Source: Cribrihabitans_A neustonicus (lineage in GTDB: Bacteria; Pseudomonadota; Alphaproteobacteria; Rhodobacterales; Rhodobacteraceae). Taken from it: a DNA stretch of 64,000 nucleotides. A model generated the notes under the pieces. It saw nothing but the letters and a program-made list of their open reading frames with translations, made no database searches and had not been told where the DNA came from. The stretch is from positions 806,001-870,000 of the forward strand of contig NZ_JBMERQ010000001.1 of NCBI RefSeq assembly GCF_048820895.1, given 5' to 3'. Shown piece after piece: positions 43,948 to 53,766 of this stretch (its first letter is position 1; each line of letters begins with the position of its first letter). Made by a program: the position numbers and the translations under genes.

Positions 43948-45485
43948 GCCCGCTGTCCCGCCGCGCCTTCCTGGCCGCAGCCCTTTCCACAACCTTCCTG
44001 TCCACGTCCCTGCTGACCGCGCGCCCCGCAAGTGCCGCCGGCACCGCCGGAGCTGCGGAAGCCGCGCCCTTCAGCCACGATACCGTGGTTGCGCGCGCCC
44101 GCGCGCTGGCGCAGGACCCCTACAGCGAGCGCGCTTCGGTACCAAAGGACTGGCTGGCGCTCAGCTACGAGCAGTACCAGAAACGCTGGTTCCGCTCCCG
44201 CGATGCGCTCTGGGCGGATACAGAGCGCAGCTACAACGTCGATTTCTTCCTGCCCGGGCTCTACTTCCCGCGCCCCGTGCAGATCAGCACGGTGACCGAT
44301 GGCAGGGTGGAGCCGGTGGCCTTTGACTTGTCGCTGTTTGACCAGACAGACAAGGCGCCGGAACTCACGACCGAGGGCAACCTCGGCTACTCCGGCCTGC
44401 GCCTGCGCACCGAACTCAGCGAGCCGGGCAAGAAGAACGAATTCTGCGTTTTCCAGGGCGCGAGCTACTTCCGCGCCATCGGCCAGGGTCAGGCCTACGG
44501 GCTGTCGGCCCGCGGCCTCGCGCTGAAAACCGCCGACCCCGAGGGCGAGGAATTCCCCGAGTTCACCGAGTTCTGGCTCGAAGCCCCCGCCCCCGGCCAG
44601 CGCACGATGGTGGTGCATGCGCTGATGGATTCCCCCTCTGTCACCGGCGCCTACCGCTTTGCCATAACGCCCGGCACCAGCACCGTGATGGACGTGGAGG
44701 CGACGCTTTTCGCCCGCGAGGAGCTGACCCACGCAGGCCTCGCCCCGCTCACCTCGATGTTCCTGTTCGACGCCACCAACCGGCACCGTTTCGATGACTT
44801 CCGCCCCGCCGTGCATGACAGCGACGGCCTCCTTGCGCTCAACGGCAACGGGGAGGCCATCTGGCGCCCGCTGGCCAATCCCAAGACCCTGCAAGTGTCT
44901 TCCTTCGTTGACGAAAACCCGCGCGGCTTCGGCCTGATGCAGCGCTCGCGGCGGCTGTCGGACTTCAACGATCTCGAGGCCGACTACCATCGCCGCCCCT
45001 CGCTCTGGGTGGAGCCGCAGGGCAACTGGGGCAAGGGCGCCGTCACGCTGGTCGAAATCCCCGCCGACAAGGAGATCTACGACAACATCGTCGCCTACTG
45101 GCGCCCGCGCGAGCCCTACCCGGCCGGAGCCGAAATTCCGCTCGCCTACCGGCTCACCTGGGGCGAGGAGCCGCTCCTGGATCTGCCGCGTGTCACCGGC
45201 ACCGCCCAAGGCGCCAAGATCTTCGGCGATCCGGGCCGGATCGTCACCGTCGACTTCGCCCCGCATCCGTTGTTTGGCGGCGGGCCGGAGGCTCTTGATG
45301 TGCATCTCTCCTCTCCCCATGTGGCGCTGAGCGAAGGCGTGCTGCAGCGCAATCCCGAGACCGGGGGCCTGCGGCTTGCCTTCAGCTTCGATCCCGCGGG
45401 CCGGGATTATGTGGAACTGCGTGCCCAGCTCAGGAAGGACGGTGAAGCCGCTTCCGAAGTCTGGCTTTACAGGTGGACAGAATGA
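43944..45485 (+). CDS. opgG: Glucan biosynthesis periplasmic protein OpgG
   Basis: A 513-residue periplasmic protein with a twin-arginine signal (MSPLSRRAFLAAALSTTFLS). The mature part has an OpgG/MdoG domain (DPYSERASVPKDWLALSYEQ, FFLPGLYFPRPVQISTVTDG, QGNWGKGAVTLVEIPADKE). OpgG shapes or branches the glucan backbone. It is linked by ATGA overlaps to opgC before and opgH after, showing one operon. Confidence 0.95.
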   Translation: MSPLSRRAFLAAALSTTFLSTSLLTARPASAAGTAGAAEAAPFSHDTVVARARALAQDPYSERASVPKDWLALSYEQYQKRWFRSRDALWADTERSYNVDFFLPGLYFPRPVQISTVTDGRVEPVAFDLSLFDQTDKAPELTTEGNLGYSGLRLRTELSEPGKKNEFCVFQGASYFRAIGQGQAYGLSARGLALKTADPEGEEFPEFTEFWLEAPAPGQRTMVVHALMDSPSVTGAYRFAITPGTSTVMDVEATLFAREELTHAGLAPLTSMFLFDATNRHRFDDFRPAVHDSDGLLALNGNGEAIWRPLANPKTLQVSSFVDENPRGFGLMQRSRRLSDFNDLEADYHRRPSLWVEPQGNWGKGAVTLVEIPADKEIYDNIVAYWRPREPYPAGAEIPLAYRLTWGEEPLLDLPRVTGTAQGAKIFGDPGRIVTVDFAPHPLFGGGPEALDVHLSSPHVALSEGVLQRNPETGGLRLAFSFDPAGRDYVELRAQLRKDGEAASEVWLYRWTE

Positions 45486-47356
45486 ACGGCACCAGCCTGA
45501 TGCCTCCCGAACAACCGCTGGCCATGCCGGCCCAGGATTTCAGCACCGGGTTCCGCGACAGTGCGGCTCCGGGCGATGCCGCCCCCAGCCAGATCTCGCT
45601 GTGGCGCATACTGGCGTTTTCGCCCGCGATGGCCGCAACTGCGGCGCTGACCTGGGTGATGCAGGGCTGGTTTGCGGCCGGCGGGGTCTCGGTTCTGGAA
45701 ATCGTTTTGCTGGCACTCATCGCCTTCAACTTCTTCTGGATCAGCTTCACGGTTTCCACCGTGCTGCTGGGCCTCTACGGGCTGTCGCAGCGCCAGAAGA
45801 GCACCGGCCGCGGCCCGGTGCAGCCGCTGAAGGTGGCGCTGCTGATCCCCGTTTACAACGAGGTGCCCTGGTACGTGCTCGGCAACGCCCAGACCATGCT
45901 GCAAGAGCTGCATGGCCGCGGCGGCCACCACAGGTACGCTATGTTCATCCTGTCCGACACCCGCGACGACGCTATTGCCGAACAGGAGCGCGCCAGCGTC
46001 GAGGCACTGCAAAGCATGCTGCCGCCGGGCGCCGAGCTCTACTACCGCCGCCGCGCCGACAACGCGGGCCGCAAGGTCGGCAACATCTCCGACTGGGTGC
46101 GCCGATGGGGCGCGGGCTATGACGCGATGCTGGTGCTCGATGCCGACAGCCTGATGACGGGCCGCGCCATCGCGCAGCTCGCTGACGCGCTGTCGCGGGA
46201 CCCGAGCGCTGGCCTGATCCAGAGCTACCCGCAGCTGATCGGCGCGCAGTCGGTCTTCGGCCGCATGCAGCAGTTCGCCAACGGCGTCTACGGCCTCGCG
46301 CTGGCCGAGGGCCTCGCCCGCTGGGCCGGGCACGAGGGCAATTACTGGGGCCACAACGCCATCATCCGCACCCGCGCATTCGCCGCTTGTGCGGGTCTGC
46401 CGATGCTGCGCTCCCGCTTCGGCGGCGGCGAGAAGCTCATCATGAGCCACGATTTCGTCGAGGCAGGGCTCCTGCGCCGCGCCGGCTGGGCGGTGCGCTT
46501 TCTGCCCCGCATCCGCGGCTCCTACGAGGAGACCCCTCCGACCCTGATCGACCACATCCTGCGCGACCGGCGCTGGTGCCAGGGCAACCTGCAGCACCTG
46601 AACCTGCTGCACGCCAAGGGCTTCCGGGCGATCTCCCGCTTCCACCTGTTTGCCGGTGCGATCGGCTACCTGATGGCGCCGGTGTGGTTTGCGCTGCTGG
46701 TTCTGTGGGCCATCATCGGCCGCAGCGAGGAATCCTCGGTGATCAGCTATTTCAGCGAGGCCAACCCCTTCCGCCCCTCGTGGCCCGACATGTCGGAGCC
46801 GCGCCACGTGCTGGTGATCCTGCTGATCTACGCGATGCTCCTGGCGCCGAAACTGCTGGCGGCCTCCGCGCTGCCGCTCTCCGGCGGCCGCATCCAGGAC
46901 TATGGCGGGCGCGCGCAGTTTGCGCTCTCGGTGCTGACCGAAGTACTGCTGGCGATCCTCTATGCGCCGATCCTGATGGTGCAGCAGATGATCGCGGTGT
47001 TCCGCACCGCGCTTGGCCTGCAGCGCGGCTGGGAGCCGCAGGCGCGCGACGGCGGAAGCTACGGCTGGTCCACCCTCCTGAAGGTGCATGCGCTGGAAAC
47101 GGCGAGCGGGTTTGCGCTCTGGGCCGGTATCCTCGCGGGCGCGGTGTCGCTGTGGCTGGCGCCGATTGCGCTCTCGCTGGTGCTGGCGGTGCCGCTCTCG
47201 GCGCTTTCGGGCGTGAAGGCAAAGAACCGCATCCACGCTCTGATGGGCACCCGCGAGGTCTTTGCCGAGCCCCAGATCACCCGCGCTGCCCGCGCCGCCC
47301 GGGCCGAGCTGAAGGCCTTCCTCGACGGTTCGGGCACCCGCGCCGCCGCCGAGTGA
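45482..47356 (+). CDS. opgH: Glucan glucosyltransferase OpgH
   Basis: A 624-residue GT2 membrane glucosyltransferase. Two N-terminal spans precede the catalytic domain (ALLIPVYNEVPWYVLGNAQT, FILSDTRDDAIAEQE, MLVLDADSLMTG, and RRWCQGNLQHLNLL for the R-x-x-R-W motif). Several C-terminal spans follow. It polymerises the glucan from UDP-glucose and exports it to OpgG. It is shorter than E. coli OpgH (about 850) at the ends. Confidence 0.95.
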   Translation: MNGTSLMPPEQPLAMPAQDFSTGFRDSAAPGDAAPSQISLWRILAFSPAMAATAALTWVMQGWFAAGGVSVLEIVLLALIAFNFFWISFTVSTVLLGLYGLSQRQKSTGRGPVQPLKVALLIPVYNEVPWYVLGNAQTMLQELHGRGGHHRYAMFILSDTRDDAIAEQERASVEALQSMLPPGAELYYRRRADNAGRKVGNISDWVRRWGAGYDAMLVLDADSLMTGRAIAQLADALSRDPSAGLIQSYPQLIGAQSVFGRMQQFANGVYGLALAEGLARWAGHEGNYWGHNAIIRTRAFAACAGLPMLRSRFGGGEKLIMSHDFVEAGLLRRAGWAVRFLPRIRGSYEETPPTLIDHILRDRRWCQGNLQHLNLLHAKGFRAISRFHLFAGAIGYLMAPVWFALLVLWAIIGRSEESSVISYFSEANPFRPSWPDMSEPRHVLVILLIYAMLLAPKLLAASALPLSGGRIQDYGGRAQFALSVLTEVLLAILYAPILMVQQMIAVFRTALGLQRGWEPQARDGGSYGWSTLLKVHALETASGFALWAGILAGAVSLWLAPIALSLVLAVPLSALSGVKAKNRIHALMGTREVFAEPQITRAARAARAELKAFLDGSGTRAAAE

Positions 47357-47364
47357 CCCGGCCC

Positions 47365-47393
47365 GCCGGCCCCGCGCCATCCGCGGGGCCGGC
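47365..47393. terminator. Hairpin between convergent opgH and esterase genes
   Basis: GCCGGCCCCGCG and CGCGGGGCCGGC form a 12-bp perfect stem with a 5-nt loop. There is no U-tract in either direction. It may end both transcripts weakly. Confidence 0.55.
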
Positions 47394-47396
47394 CAT

Positions 47397-48269
47397 TCAG
47401 CGCAGGGCGCCCGCCTCCGCCAGCCAGTCCGCAAGCCAGCCGGGCCAGGCATCGGGGATACGGTGGCCGCCCTCGAAAAGCACCAGGCCGATCTCTGCTC
47501 CCGGCGCGCAGTCCCACCGGCGGCGCAGCACACCCGCCGCGCGCCAGCTCTGCGCAGGCGCATGACTGGCGCAGCCATTGGTCTGCCGCCACAGCTCCAG
47601 CGCGGCAAAGGCATCGCCCTGCACGAAGCGCCCGCCACCCAGCACCCGGCCTTCCAGCGGCACCACGCCATCGCTCCAGCCGTGACTGTGCAACAGCCGC
47701 ACCGGTCCCGCGCAGGCTTCGGGTTGCGGCCGCCAGAAGGCGCCCGACACGGGCGCATAGGCGGCAAAGGCCTCCGGGTGTTCGCAGGCCAGATAATGCA
47801 CCATGAAGGCGCCCGAGGAGAATCCCGCGAGCACCGTCCGCCGCAGCGAGGTGCCAAAACGGGCAGCGGCGTCTTCCAGCACCTCGGCGAAGAACGCGGC
47901 CTCGTCCCGGCCCTGCCAGAACGGGCCGAACACCCAGGAGCGCCGCCCGCTGCCCGCGCCGCCGGCCGCGGAGCCGCGCAGGCTGCCTTCCGGCGCAATC
48001 AGGGCAAAGCCGCGCGCTGTCAGCCCTTCGGCAAGGGAACGGTTGCCGAGAATTTGTGCACTGCTGCCGCCATAGCCATGCAGGAACATCACCACCGGGG
48101 CCTTCGCCCCGGGTTCATGACCATCCGGCAGCAGGATGCGGTAGCTGCCGCGGTCCACTTCACACGGTCCGTCCGCTCCGGCGCAGGCCTCTGCCCAACG
48201 CGGCGCCGCCGCCATAACGCAAAGGACCAGCAGCCGAATCGCCGCCCTTCGTGCGCTCAGGCCCGCCAT
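47397..48269 (-). CDS. Exported alpha/beta-hydrolase esterase (LpqC/PHB depolymerase-like)
   Basis: A 290-residue exported hydrolase. The signal peptide is followed by CAGADGPCEVDRGSYRILLP and the oxyanion motif MFLHGYGGSSAQIL. The nucleophile Ser is in LAGFSSGAFMVHYLA; the acid is likely in HGWSDGVVPLEG and the His is in FEGGHRIPD. This fits the LpqC/poly(3-hydroxybutyrate) depolymerase-type esterase family. Feruloyl or acetyl esterase activity is also possible. The 5' end overlaps the rhodanese gene by 13 bp. Confidence 0.88.
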   Translation of the reverse strand: MAGLSARRAAIRLLVLCVMAAAPRWAEACAGADGPCEVDRGSYRILLPDGHEPGAKAPVVMFLHGYGGSSAQILGNRSLAEGLTARGFALIAPEGSLRGSAAGGAGSGRRSWVFGPFWQGRDEAAFFAEVLEDAAARFGTSLRRTVLAGFSSGAFMVHYLACEHPEAFAAYAPVSGAFWRPQPEACAGPVRLLHSHGWSDGVVPLEGRVLGGGRFVQGDAFAALELWRQTNGCASHAPAQSWRAAGVLRRRWDCAPGAEIGLVLFEGGHRIPDAWPGWLADWLAEAGALR

Positions 48270-48736
48270 GGCACCACCGGCAGGCCGCGGGCGATCCAGC
48301 CCGGCCCGGCGGCGGAGCCCAGCATGCCCTCGGGCACGTCCGCAATGGTGGGGAGCCCCTCGGCCGCCAGCGCCCGCACCATTCTGGCCGAGCGCACGCC
48401 GCGGGCACAGATCAGCGCCACCGGGAGATCAGCCGCCCCCGAAGCCGCGCGCACGGCCGCGGCAAAATCCGCACGCCGCATGTCAATGGGGCGGCTGCCC
48501 GCAGGCACCCCGGTGGCGCGCCATTCCTCCGGGCGGCGGATGTCCACCAGCAGGACCGTGCCCGCCTGCACCCGCGCCCAGGCCTGCTCCGTTCCGAGCC
48601 GGGGCTGACCGTGCCGGGGCGGCTGAGCCCGCAGCCACAAGCCGCCCGCCCCCGCCAGCGCCGCTGCGCCGCCAAGAGCCAGAAGCCGGCGCCGCGGCCA
48701 GAGCTTCGCGGACCCGTTCTGCACCGTCTCAGCCAT
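48257..48736 (-). CDS. Rhodanese-like protein with a membrane anchor or signal
   Basis: A 159-residue protein. The N-terminal region (KLWPRRRLLALGGAAALAGA) looks like a signal or Tat-like leader. The rhodanese domain has VLLVDIRRPEEWRATGVPAG and the active Cys in ALICARGVRSARMVRAL. The Cys loop CARGVRSA matches sulfurtransferases. AAAGGAGGGG precedes the ATG at 48736. It overlaps the esterase gene and is its likely operon partner. Confidence 0.87.
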   Translation of the reverse strand: MAETVQNGSAKLWPRRRLLALGGAAALAGAGGLWLRAQPPRHGQPRLGTEQAWARVQAGTVLLVDIRRPEEWRATGVPAGSRPIDMRRADFAAAVRAASGAADLPVALICARGVRSARMVRALAAEGLPTIADVPEGMLGSAAGPGWIARGLPVVPWRA

Positions 48737-48891
48737 GAGGCCCCTCCTTTGCGGAAACATGCCGCCGCGCCCGCGGCCATCCTAGCAGGCAGCAAAACGA
48801 GCGCGCCACACAAGCGAAGCAGTTTCACTCATCAAGTTCTTGTCAACTGCGGCTCCACGCCCCAAATAGCAGGAAAGACAACAAATAATTG

Positions 48892-48927
48892 CCGCCCGCC
48901 TGCGGAATATGCGCGCAGGCAGGGCGG
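48892..48927 (+). other. Leader hairpin upstream of the mrp operon
   Basis: CCGCCC-GCCTGCG pairs with CGCAGGC-(A)-GGGCGG, 13 base pairs with one bulge and a 9-nt loop, 75 bp before mrpA. It could be a regulatory leader or part of a promoter region. Confidence 0.6.
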
Positions 48928-49001
48928 ACGGGGTGGCTCTGGGACCAAAAATTGCTTAGCAAATACCTCATTCGCGCCAATCCCAAACCGGAGAACTGCA
49001 C

Positions 49002-51863
49002 GTGTCCCTGTTTCTGATTGCGGCCCTGCCCTTTCTCGGAGCCGTCTTCCCCGCTCTGCTGATCCGCGCCGGGCGCAATGCCGCGGCCTCGGCGGCGGGG
49101 CTTACCAGCCTGCTCGCATTTATCGGTCTGATGCTGCATATTCCAACCGTCTTCCGCGGCGGGACCGTGCATGCAGCGGTGGACTGGCTGCCCGCGCTGG
49201 GTCTCAACGCGCATTTCTTTCTTGACGGGCTCGGCTTCCTGTTTGCGGCGATGATCCTCGGCATTGGCCTCCTGATCATCCTCTACGCGCGGTTCTATCT
49301 CTCGCGCGAGGATCCGATGGGGCAGTTCTTCAGCTACCTCCTGCTGTTTCAGGGCGCGATGGTGGGCATTGTGCTGTCCAACAATATCCTGCTTCTGCTG
49401 GTGTTCTGGGAGCTCACCTCGCTGTCCTCCTTCCTGCTGATCGGCTATTGGAAGCACCTGCCCGAAGGCCGCCAGGGCGCGCGCATGGCACTAACGGTGA
49501 CCGGCGGCGGCGGGCTGGCGATGATCGCGGGGATGCTGATCCTCGGCAATATCGCGGGCTCCTACGACCTGAGCGAGATACTGCTGCAAAAAGAGGCGAT
49601 CCAGGCTTCGCCGCTTTACCTGCCGGCGCTGGTGCTGATCCTTTTGGGCTGCTTTGCCAAGTCGGCGCAGTTCCCGTTTCATTTCTGGCTGCCGCACGCG
49701 ATGGCGGCCCCCACGCCGGTGTCCGCCTACCTGCACTCCGCTACCATGGTGAAAGCGGGGCTGTTCCTGATGGCGCGGCTCTGGCCGGTGCTCGCGGGCA
49801 CGCCTGAGTGGTTCTACATTGTTGCCACAACCGGCCTCGTGACCATGCTGATCGGCGCGGTGATTGCCCTGTTCAAGGACGACCTCAAGGCGCTCTTGGC
49901 CTTTTCCACCGTCAGCCATCTTGGCCTCATCACCATGCTTCTGGGCTTCGGCACCAAGATCGCTGCGGTGGCCGCGGTCTTCCACATCATCAACCACGCG
50001 ACCTTCAAGGCCGCGCTGTTCATGACCGCGGGCATCGTCGACCACGAGGCCGGCAGCCGCGACATCAAGCGGCTGGGAGGCTTGCGCCACCTGATGCCGG
50101 TGACCTTCACCATCGCGCTTGTCGCGTCGCTGTCGATGGCGGGCATCCCGCCCTTGAATGGCTTCCTATCCAAGGAAATGATGCTGGAGGAAGCCACCCA
50201 CACCGTCTGGAACGGCTCGCATTTGTTCGTGCCGCTGCTTGCAGGCATCGCGGCGCTGTTCTCGGCCGCCTATTCCTTCCGCTACATTGCGCATGTGTTC
50301 CTCGGCCCCAAACGGGACGATTACCCCGGCCACCCGCATGACCCCAACACGGGCATGTGGATCGGGCCTGCCTTCCTGGTGGTGCTGGTGGTGGCGATCG
50401 GGCTCGCCTCAGCCAAAATCGCGGGCCCGCTGGTGGCAACGGCTGCCAGCGCGGTGATCGGCGGCGGGGAGCTGCCGTATTACTCGCTTAAGCTCTGGCA
50501 CGGGCTGACGCCTGCGCTTTATATTTCCATCGCCGCGGTATTGGGAGGGCTGGTCCTCCTGGCGCTGCACCGCCCTCTGGCGCGCATCTGGAACGCCCTG
50601 CCGCGCCCCGAGGCCAAGACCATCTTCGATGCGCTGATCGGCGGCGTGGCCCGGCTCAGCCAGTGGATCACCGACGGGCTGCACAATGGCGCGCTGACCC
50701 GCTATGCTGCGGTGATGGTCGCCTTCACTGTGGCGGTCGCCTGGTTCGCCTTCCAGGGCGGCGCGCTCTCCGCCGCCACACGCGCGGCGCAGGAGCCCGG
50801 CTACATCCCGATGATCGCCTGGTTCGCGCTGGTGGTGGCGACGCTCTTCATCGTCGCCAAGCACCGCAACCGACTGCTGGCGCTGGTGCTGATCGGCGTG
50901 GTCGGCCTGATCGTCTCGCTGTCCTTCAACTACCTCTCCGCCCCCGACCTCGCGCTCACCCAGATTTCGGTCGAGGTGGTGACCATCATCCTGATGCTGC
51001 TGGCCTTGAACTTCATGCCCAAGGAAACCCCGGTGGAGACCCCGGTGCTGCTGCGTCTGCGCGATGGCGCCATCGCGGTGGTGGCGGGGCTGGGCACCGG
51101 CGCGCTGGTCTATGCCCTCCTGCTGCGCGACTTCGCCTTCCCGACGATCTCGGACTTCCACCTCGCCAATTCCTACAAGGGCGGCGGCGGCACCAACGTG
51201 GTGAACGTGATCCTCGTCGACTTCCGCGGTTACGATACCTTTGGCGAGATCATCGTCCTCGGCATTGCCGCCATGGTGATCTACGCCCTGACCGAGGCGG
51301 TGCTGGCGACCCGCGTGCGCGCCTACTTGCTCAACCGCAAGCCGGACCTGCCGCAGGCGGGCGACAGCCATCCGCTGATGATGGTGGTGGCCACCCGGGT
51401 GATGATGCCACTCGCGCTGATGGTGGCGGCCTATATCTTCTTCCGCGGCCACAACCTCCCTGGCGGCGGTTTCATCGCCGGGCTGATCGCCGCGATTGCG
51501 ATCATCATGCAATACATGGCCTCCGGTTTCGGCTGGGCCACCGAGCGGCAGCGCTACCCCTATCACGCCATCATCGGCTCGGGCGTGCTGGTCGCCGCGG
51601 CCACCGGCCTTGGCGCCTGGTTCAGCGGCATGCCCTTCCTCACCAGCGCCTTTGGCTACATCCACTGGGAGCCTCTGAACGAGTTCGAATGGGCCACCGC
51701 GGCGCTGTTCGACGTGGGCGTCTTCCTCGCCGTTGTCGGCGCAGTGCTGCTGGCGCTGGAAAGCCTGTCGCGCTTCGCCTGGCAGCCGGGGATCAGCTCT
51801 GAATTTGCAATGGACATCAACCCGTCGCGCGAAGACGCGGCCAAGACCGGGACGGAGGGCTGA
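49002..51863 (+). CDS. mrpA: Na+/H+ antiporter subunit A with fused MrpB domain
   Basis: A 953-residue membrane protein. The N-terminal NuoL-like antiporter part has VFWELTSLSSFLLIGYW, FHFWLPHAMAAPTPVSAYLH and HLGLITMLLGFGTK. After residue 790 comes the MnhB domain (RVMMPLALMVAAYIFFRGHN, LPGGGFIAGLIAAIAIIMQY). So subunits A and B are one chain, as in group 2 Pha systems. The start is GTG at 49002 with GGAGAA upstream. Within the complex it forms the main ion path for Na+(K+)/H+ exchange. Confidence 0.95.
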   Translation: MSLFLIAALPFLGAVFPALLIRAGRNAAASAAGLTSLLAFIGLMLHIPTVFRGGTVHAAVDWLPALGLNAHFFLDGLGFLFAAMILGIGLLIILYARFYLSREDPMGQFFSYLLLFQGAMVGIVLSNNILLLLVFWELTSLSSFLLIGYWKHLPEGRQGARMALTVTGGGGLAMIAGMLILGNIAGSYDLSEILLQKEAIQASPLYLPALVLILLGCFAKSAQFPFHFWLPHAMAAPTPVSAYLHSATMVKAGLFLMARLWPVLAGTPEWFYIVATTGLVTMLIGAVIALFKDDLKALLAFSTVSHLGLITMLLGFGTKIAAVAAVFHIINHATFKAALFMTAGIVDHEAGSRDIKRLGGLRHLMPVTFTIALVASLSMAGIPPLNGFLSKEMMLEEATHTVWNGSHLFVPLLAGIAALFSAAYSFRYIAHVFLGPKRDDYPGHPHDPNTGMWIGPAFLVVLVVAIGLASAKIAGPLVATAASAVIGGGELPYYSLKLWHGLTPALYISIAAVLGGLVLLALHRPLARIWNALPRPEAKTIFDALIGGVARLSQWITDGLHNGALTRYAAVMVAFTVAVAWFAFQGGALSAATRAAQEPGYIPMIAWFALVVATLFIVAKHRNRLLALVLIGVVGLIVSLSFNYLSAPDLALTQISVEVVTIILMLLALNFMPKETPVETPVLLRLRDGAIAVVAGLGTGALVYALLLRDFAFPTISDFHLANSYKGGGGTNVVNVILVDFRGYDTFGEIIVLGIAAMVIYALTEAVLATRVRAYLLNRKPDLPQAGDSHPLMMVVATRVMMPLALMVAAYIFFRGHNLPGGGFIAGLIAAIAIIMQYMASGFGWATERQRYPYHAIIGSGVLVAAATGLGAWFSGMPFLTSAFGYIHWEPLNEFEWATAALFDVGVFLAVVGAVLLALESLSRFAWQPGISSEFAMDINPSREDAAKTGTEG

Positions 51864-51865
51864 CC

Positions 51866-52219
51866 ATGGAACTGCTCGTCGCCTCGGCCGTCGGCATCCT
51901 CACTGCGGCCGGCATCTACCTGATCCTGCGCCGCCGCAGCTTCCCGGTGATCCTCGGCCTGTCGCTGATCACCTATGCGGTCAATGTCTTCCTGTTTGCC
52001 TCCGGGCGGCTGAGGACAGCGGCACCGCCGATCCTCAACAAGTATGAGGAGGTGGCCTATACCGATCCGCTGCCGCAGGCGCTGGTGCTCACGGCCATCG
52101 TGATCTCCTTCGGCATGACCGCCGTAGTGGTGATGATCGCGCTTGGCGCCTATCTTTCGTCGCGCGATGACCGCACCGCGCTGGACCACGGCCCCGACGG
52201 CGCCGGAGAAGAGCTATGA
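51866..52219 (+). CDS. mrpC: Na+/H+ antiporter subunit C
   Basis: A 117-residue, three-span protein like NuoK (GIYLILRRRSFPVILGLSLI, TDPLPQALVLTAIVISFGMT). It is within 3 bp of mrpA and its end overlaps mrpD (ATGA). Confidence 0.95.
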   Translation: MELLVASAVGILTAAGIYLILRRRSFPVILGLSLITYAVNVFLFASGRLRTAAPPILNKYEEVAYTDPLPQALVLTAIVISFGMTAVVVMIALGAYLSSRDDRTALDHGPDGAGEEL

Positions 52220-53766
52220 ACCACCTTCTGATTGCCCCGGTGGTGCTGCCCGCGCTGGTGGCTCCCTTCATCATCATGGTGGTGCGCCACCACCTCGACC
52301 TGCAGCGGATTTTCTCGGTGGCGAGCACCGTGCTGCTGGCCGCGATTTCGCTGACGCTGGCGGCGCAGGCCGCGGACGGCAGCGTGCAGGTCTACGAGCT
52401 TGGCGACTGGCCCGCGCCCTTCGGCATCGTGCTGGTGCTGGACCGGCTCGCGGGCATGATGCTGGTGCTCACGTCCTTCCTGGCGCTGCCGGTGCTGCTC
52501 TATGCCATCGGCACCGGCTGGGACACGCGCGGCAGCAATTTCCACGCGCTTTTCCAGTTCCAGCTGATGGGCATTCTCGGCGCCTTCCTGACCGGCGACG
52601 CTTTCAACCTCTTCGTTTTCTTCGAGGTGCTGCTCATCGCCTCCTACGGGCTGATGATCCACTCCGGCGGCCCGCGCCGCTTCACCGCCGGGGTGCAATA
52701 TGTGGTCTACAACCTCCTCGGCTCCACCCTGTTCCTGTTTGCGCTCGGCACCATCTACGCGGTGACCGGAACGCTCAACATGGCCGATCTCGCGGTCAAA
52801 GTGGCTGAACTGGCGCCGGGCGACACCGCGCTGCTCCGCGCGGGCGCGGCGATGCTGCTCTTGGTCTTCGCGATCAAGGCGGCGCTGCTCCCGCTGCACT
52901 TCTGGCTGCCCGCGGCCTATGCCAATGCACCGATGCCAGTGGCCGCGCTGTTCGCGATCATGACCAAGGTTGGCGCCTATGCCATCCTGCGCGTCTTCAC
53001 CCTGATCTTCGGACCTGAGGTGAGCGCCACCGAAGGCCTCAGCGAAAACTGGCTGCTGCCCGCGGCGCTGCTTACCCTGGGCGCCGGCGCCATCGGCATC
53101 ATCGGCGCGCGCCACATCGGGCGGCTGATGGCCTTTGGCGTCATCACCTCCATGGGCACGCTGCTCACCGCAGTCTCCCTCTTCACCGAAGCCTCAACTG
53201 CCGCCGCGCTCTACTACCTGGTGCATTCGACGCTGGCCGCGGCGCTCCTGTTCCTGGTCGCCGACCTGGTGATCGAACGCCAGGGCAGCCTGATTGAGGC
53301 GCAAAGCCCTATGCCGCAATCCGGGCTGATCGCGGCACTTTACTTCACCGGCGCCATCGCGCTGGCAGGGATGCCGCCGCTCTCCGGCTTCCTCGGCAAG
53401 CTGCTGGTGCTTGACGCCACCCGCGACGCGGCGCACGCGCCCTGGATCTGGGGCGTGGTGCTCTCGGGCTCCCTGGTGACCATTGTGGGCCTTGCCCGCG
53501 CGGGCTCGCAGCTGTTCTGGAAGGCCCACGCCATCCCCGCCGCAGAGCCTGCGCAGCTGGAACCGCTGGCGGCGGACCTGCTGCCGGTGCATATGGCGCC
53601 TGCCCCGCGCCGCCTGCCCTTCGCGGCCTGTTCCGCCATCCTCACCGGGCTGGTCGCGCTCACCGTCTTTGCAGGCCCCGCCACCCGCTACGCCGAGGCC
53701 ACCGCCGCACAACTCTATGCGCCCGCGGAATATATCGACACCGTGCTGGGGGAGTCTGAACAATGA
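52216..53766 (+). CDS. mrpD: Na+/H+ antiporter subunit D
   Basis: A 516-residue NuoN/M-like antiporter subunit. Features: FNLFVFFEVLLIASYGLMIH, AALLPLHFWLPAAYANAPMP with the key Lys upstream (AIKAALLPL), and MPPLSGFLGKLLVLDA. Its stop overlaps mrpE (ATGA). Confidence 0.95.
   Translation: MNHLLIAPVVLPALVAPFIIMVVRHHLDLQRIFSVASTVLLAAISLTLAAQAADGSVQVYELGDWPAPFGIVLVLDRLAGMMLVLTSFLALPVLLYAIGTGWDTRGSNFHALFQFQLMGILGAFLTGDAFNLFVFFEVLLIASYGLMIHSGGPRRFTAGVQYVVYNLLGSTLFLFALGTIYAVTGTLNMADLAVKVAELAPGDTALLRAGAAMLLLVFAIKAALLPLHFWLPAAYANAPMPVAALFAIMTKVGAYAILRVFTLIFGPEVSATEGLSENWLLPAALLTLGAGAIGIIGARHIGRLMAFGVITSMGTLLTAVSLFTEASTAAALYYLVHSTLAAALLFLVADLVIERQGSLIEAQSPMPQSGLIAALYFTGAIALAGMPPLSGFLGKLLVLDATRDAAHAPWIWGVVLSGSLVTIVGLARAGSQLFWKAHAIPAAEPAQLEPLAADLLPVHMAPAPRRLPFAACSAILTGLVALTVFAGPATRYAEATAAQLYAPAEYIDTVLGESEQ

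Noticed and set aside
45467..47998. An 843-codon minus-strand frame across opgH and the esterase gene
   Set aside because: No domain, atypical composition, and it runs antisense to opgH and out of frame through the esterase gene.
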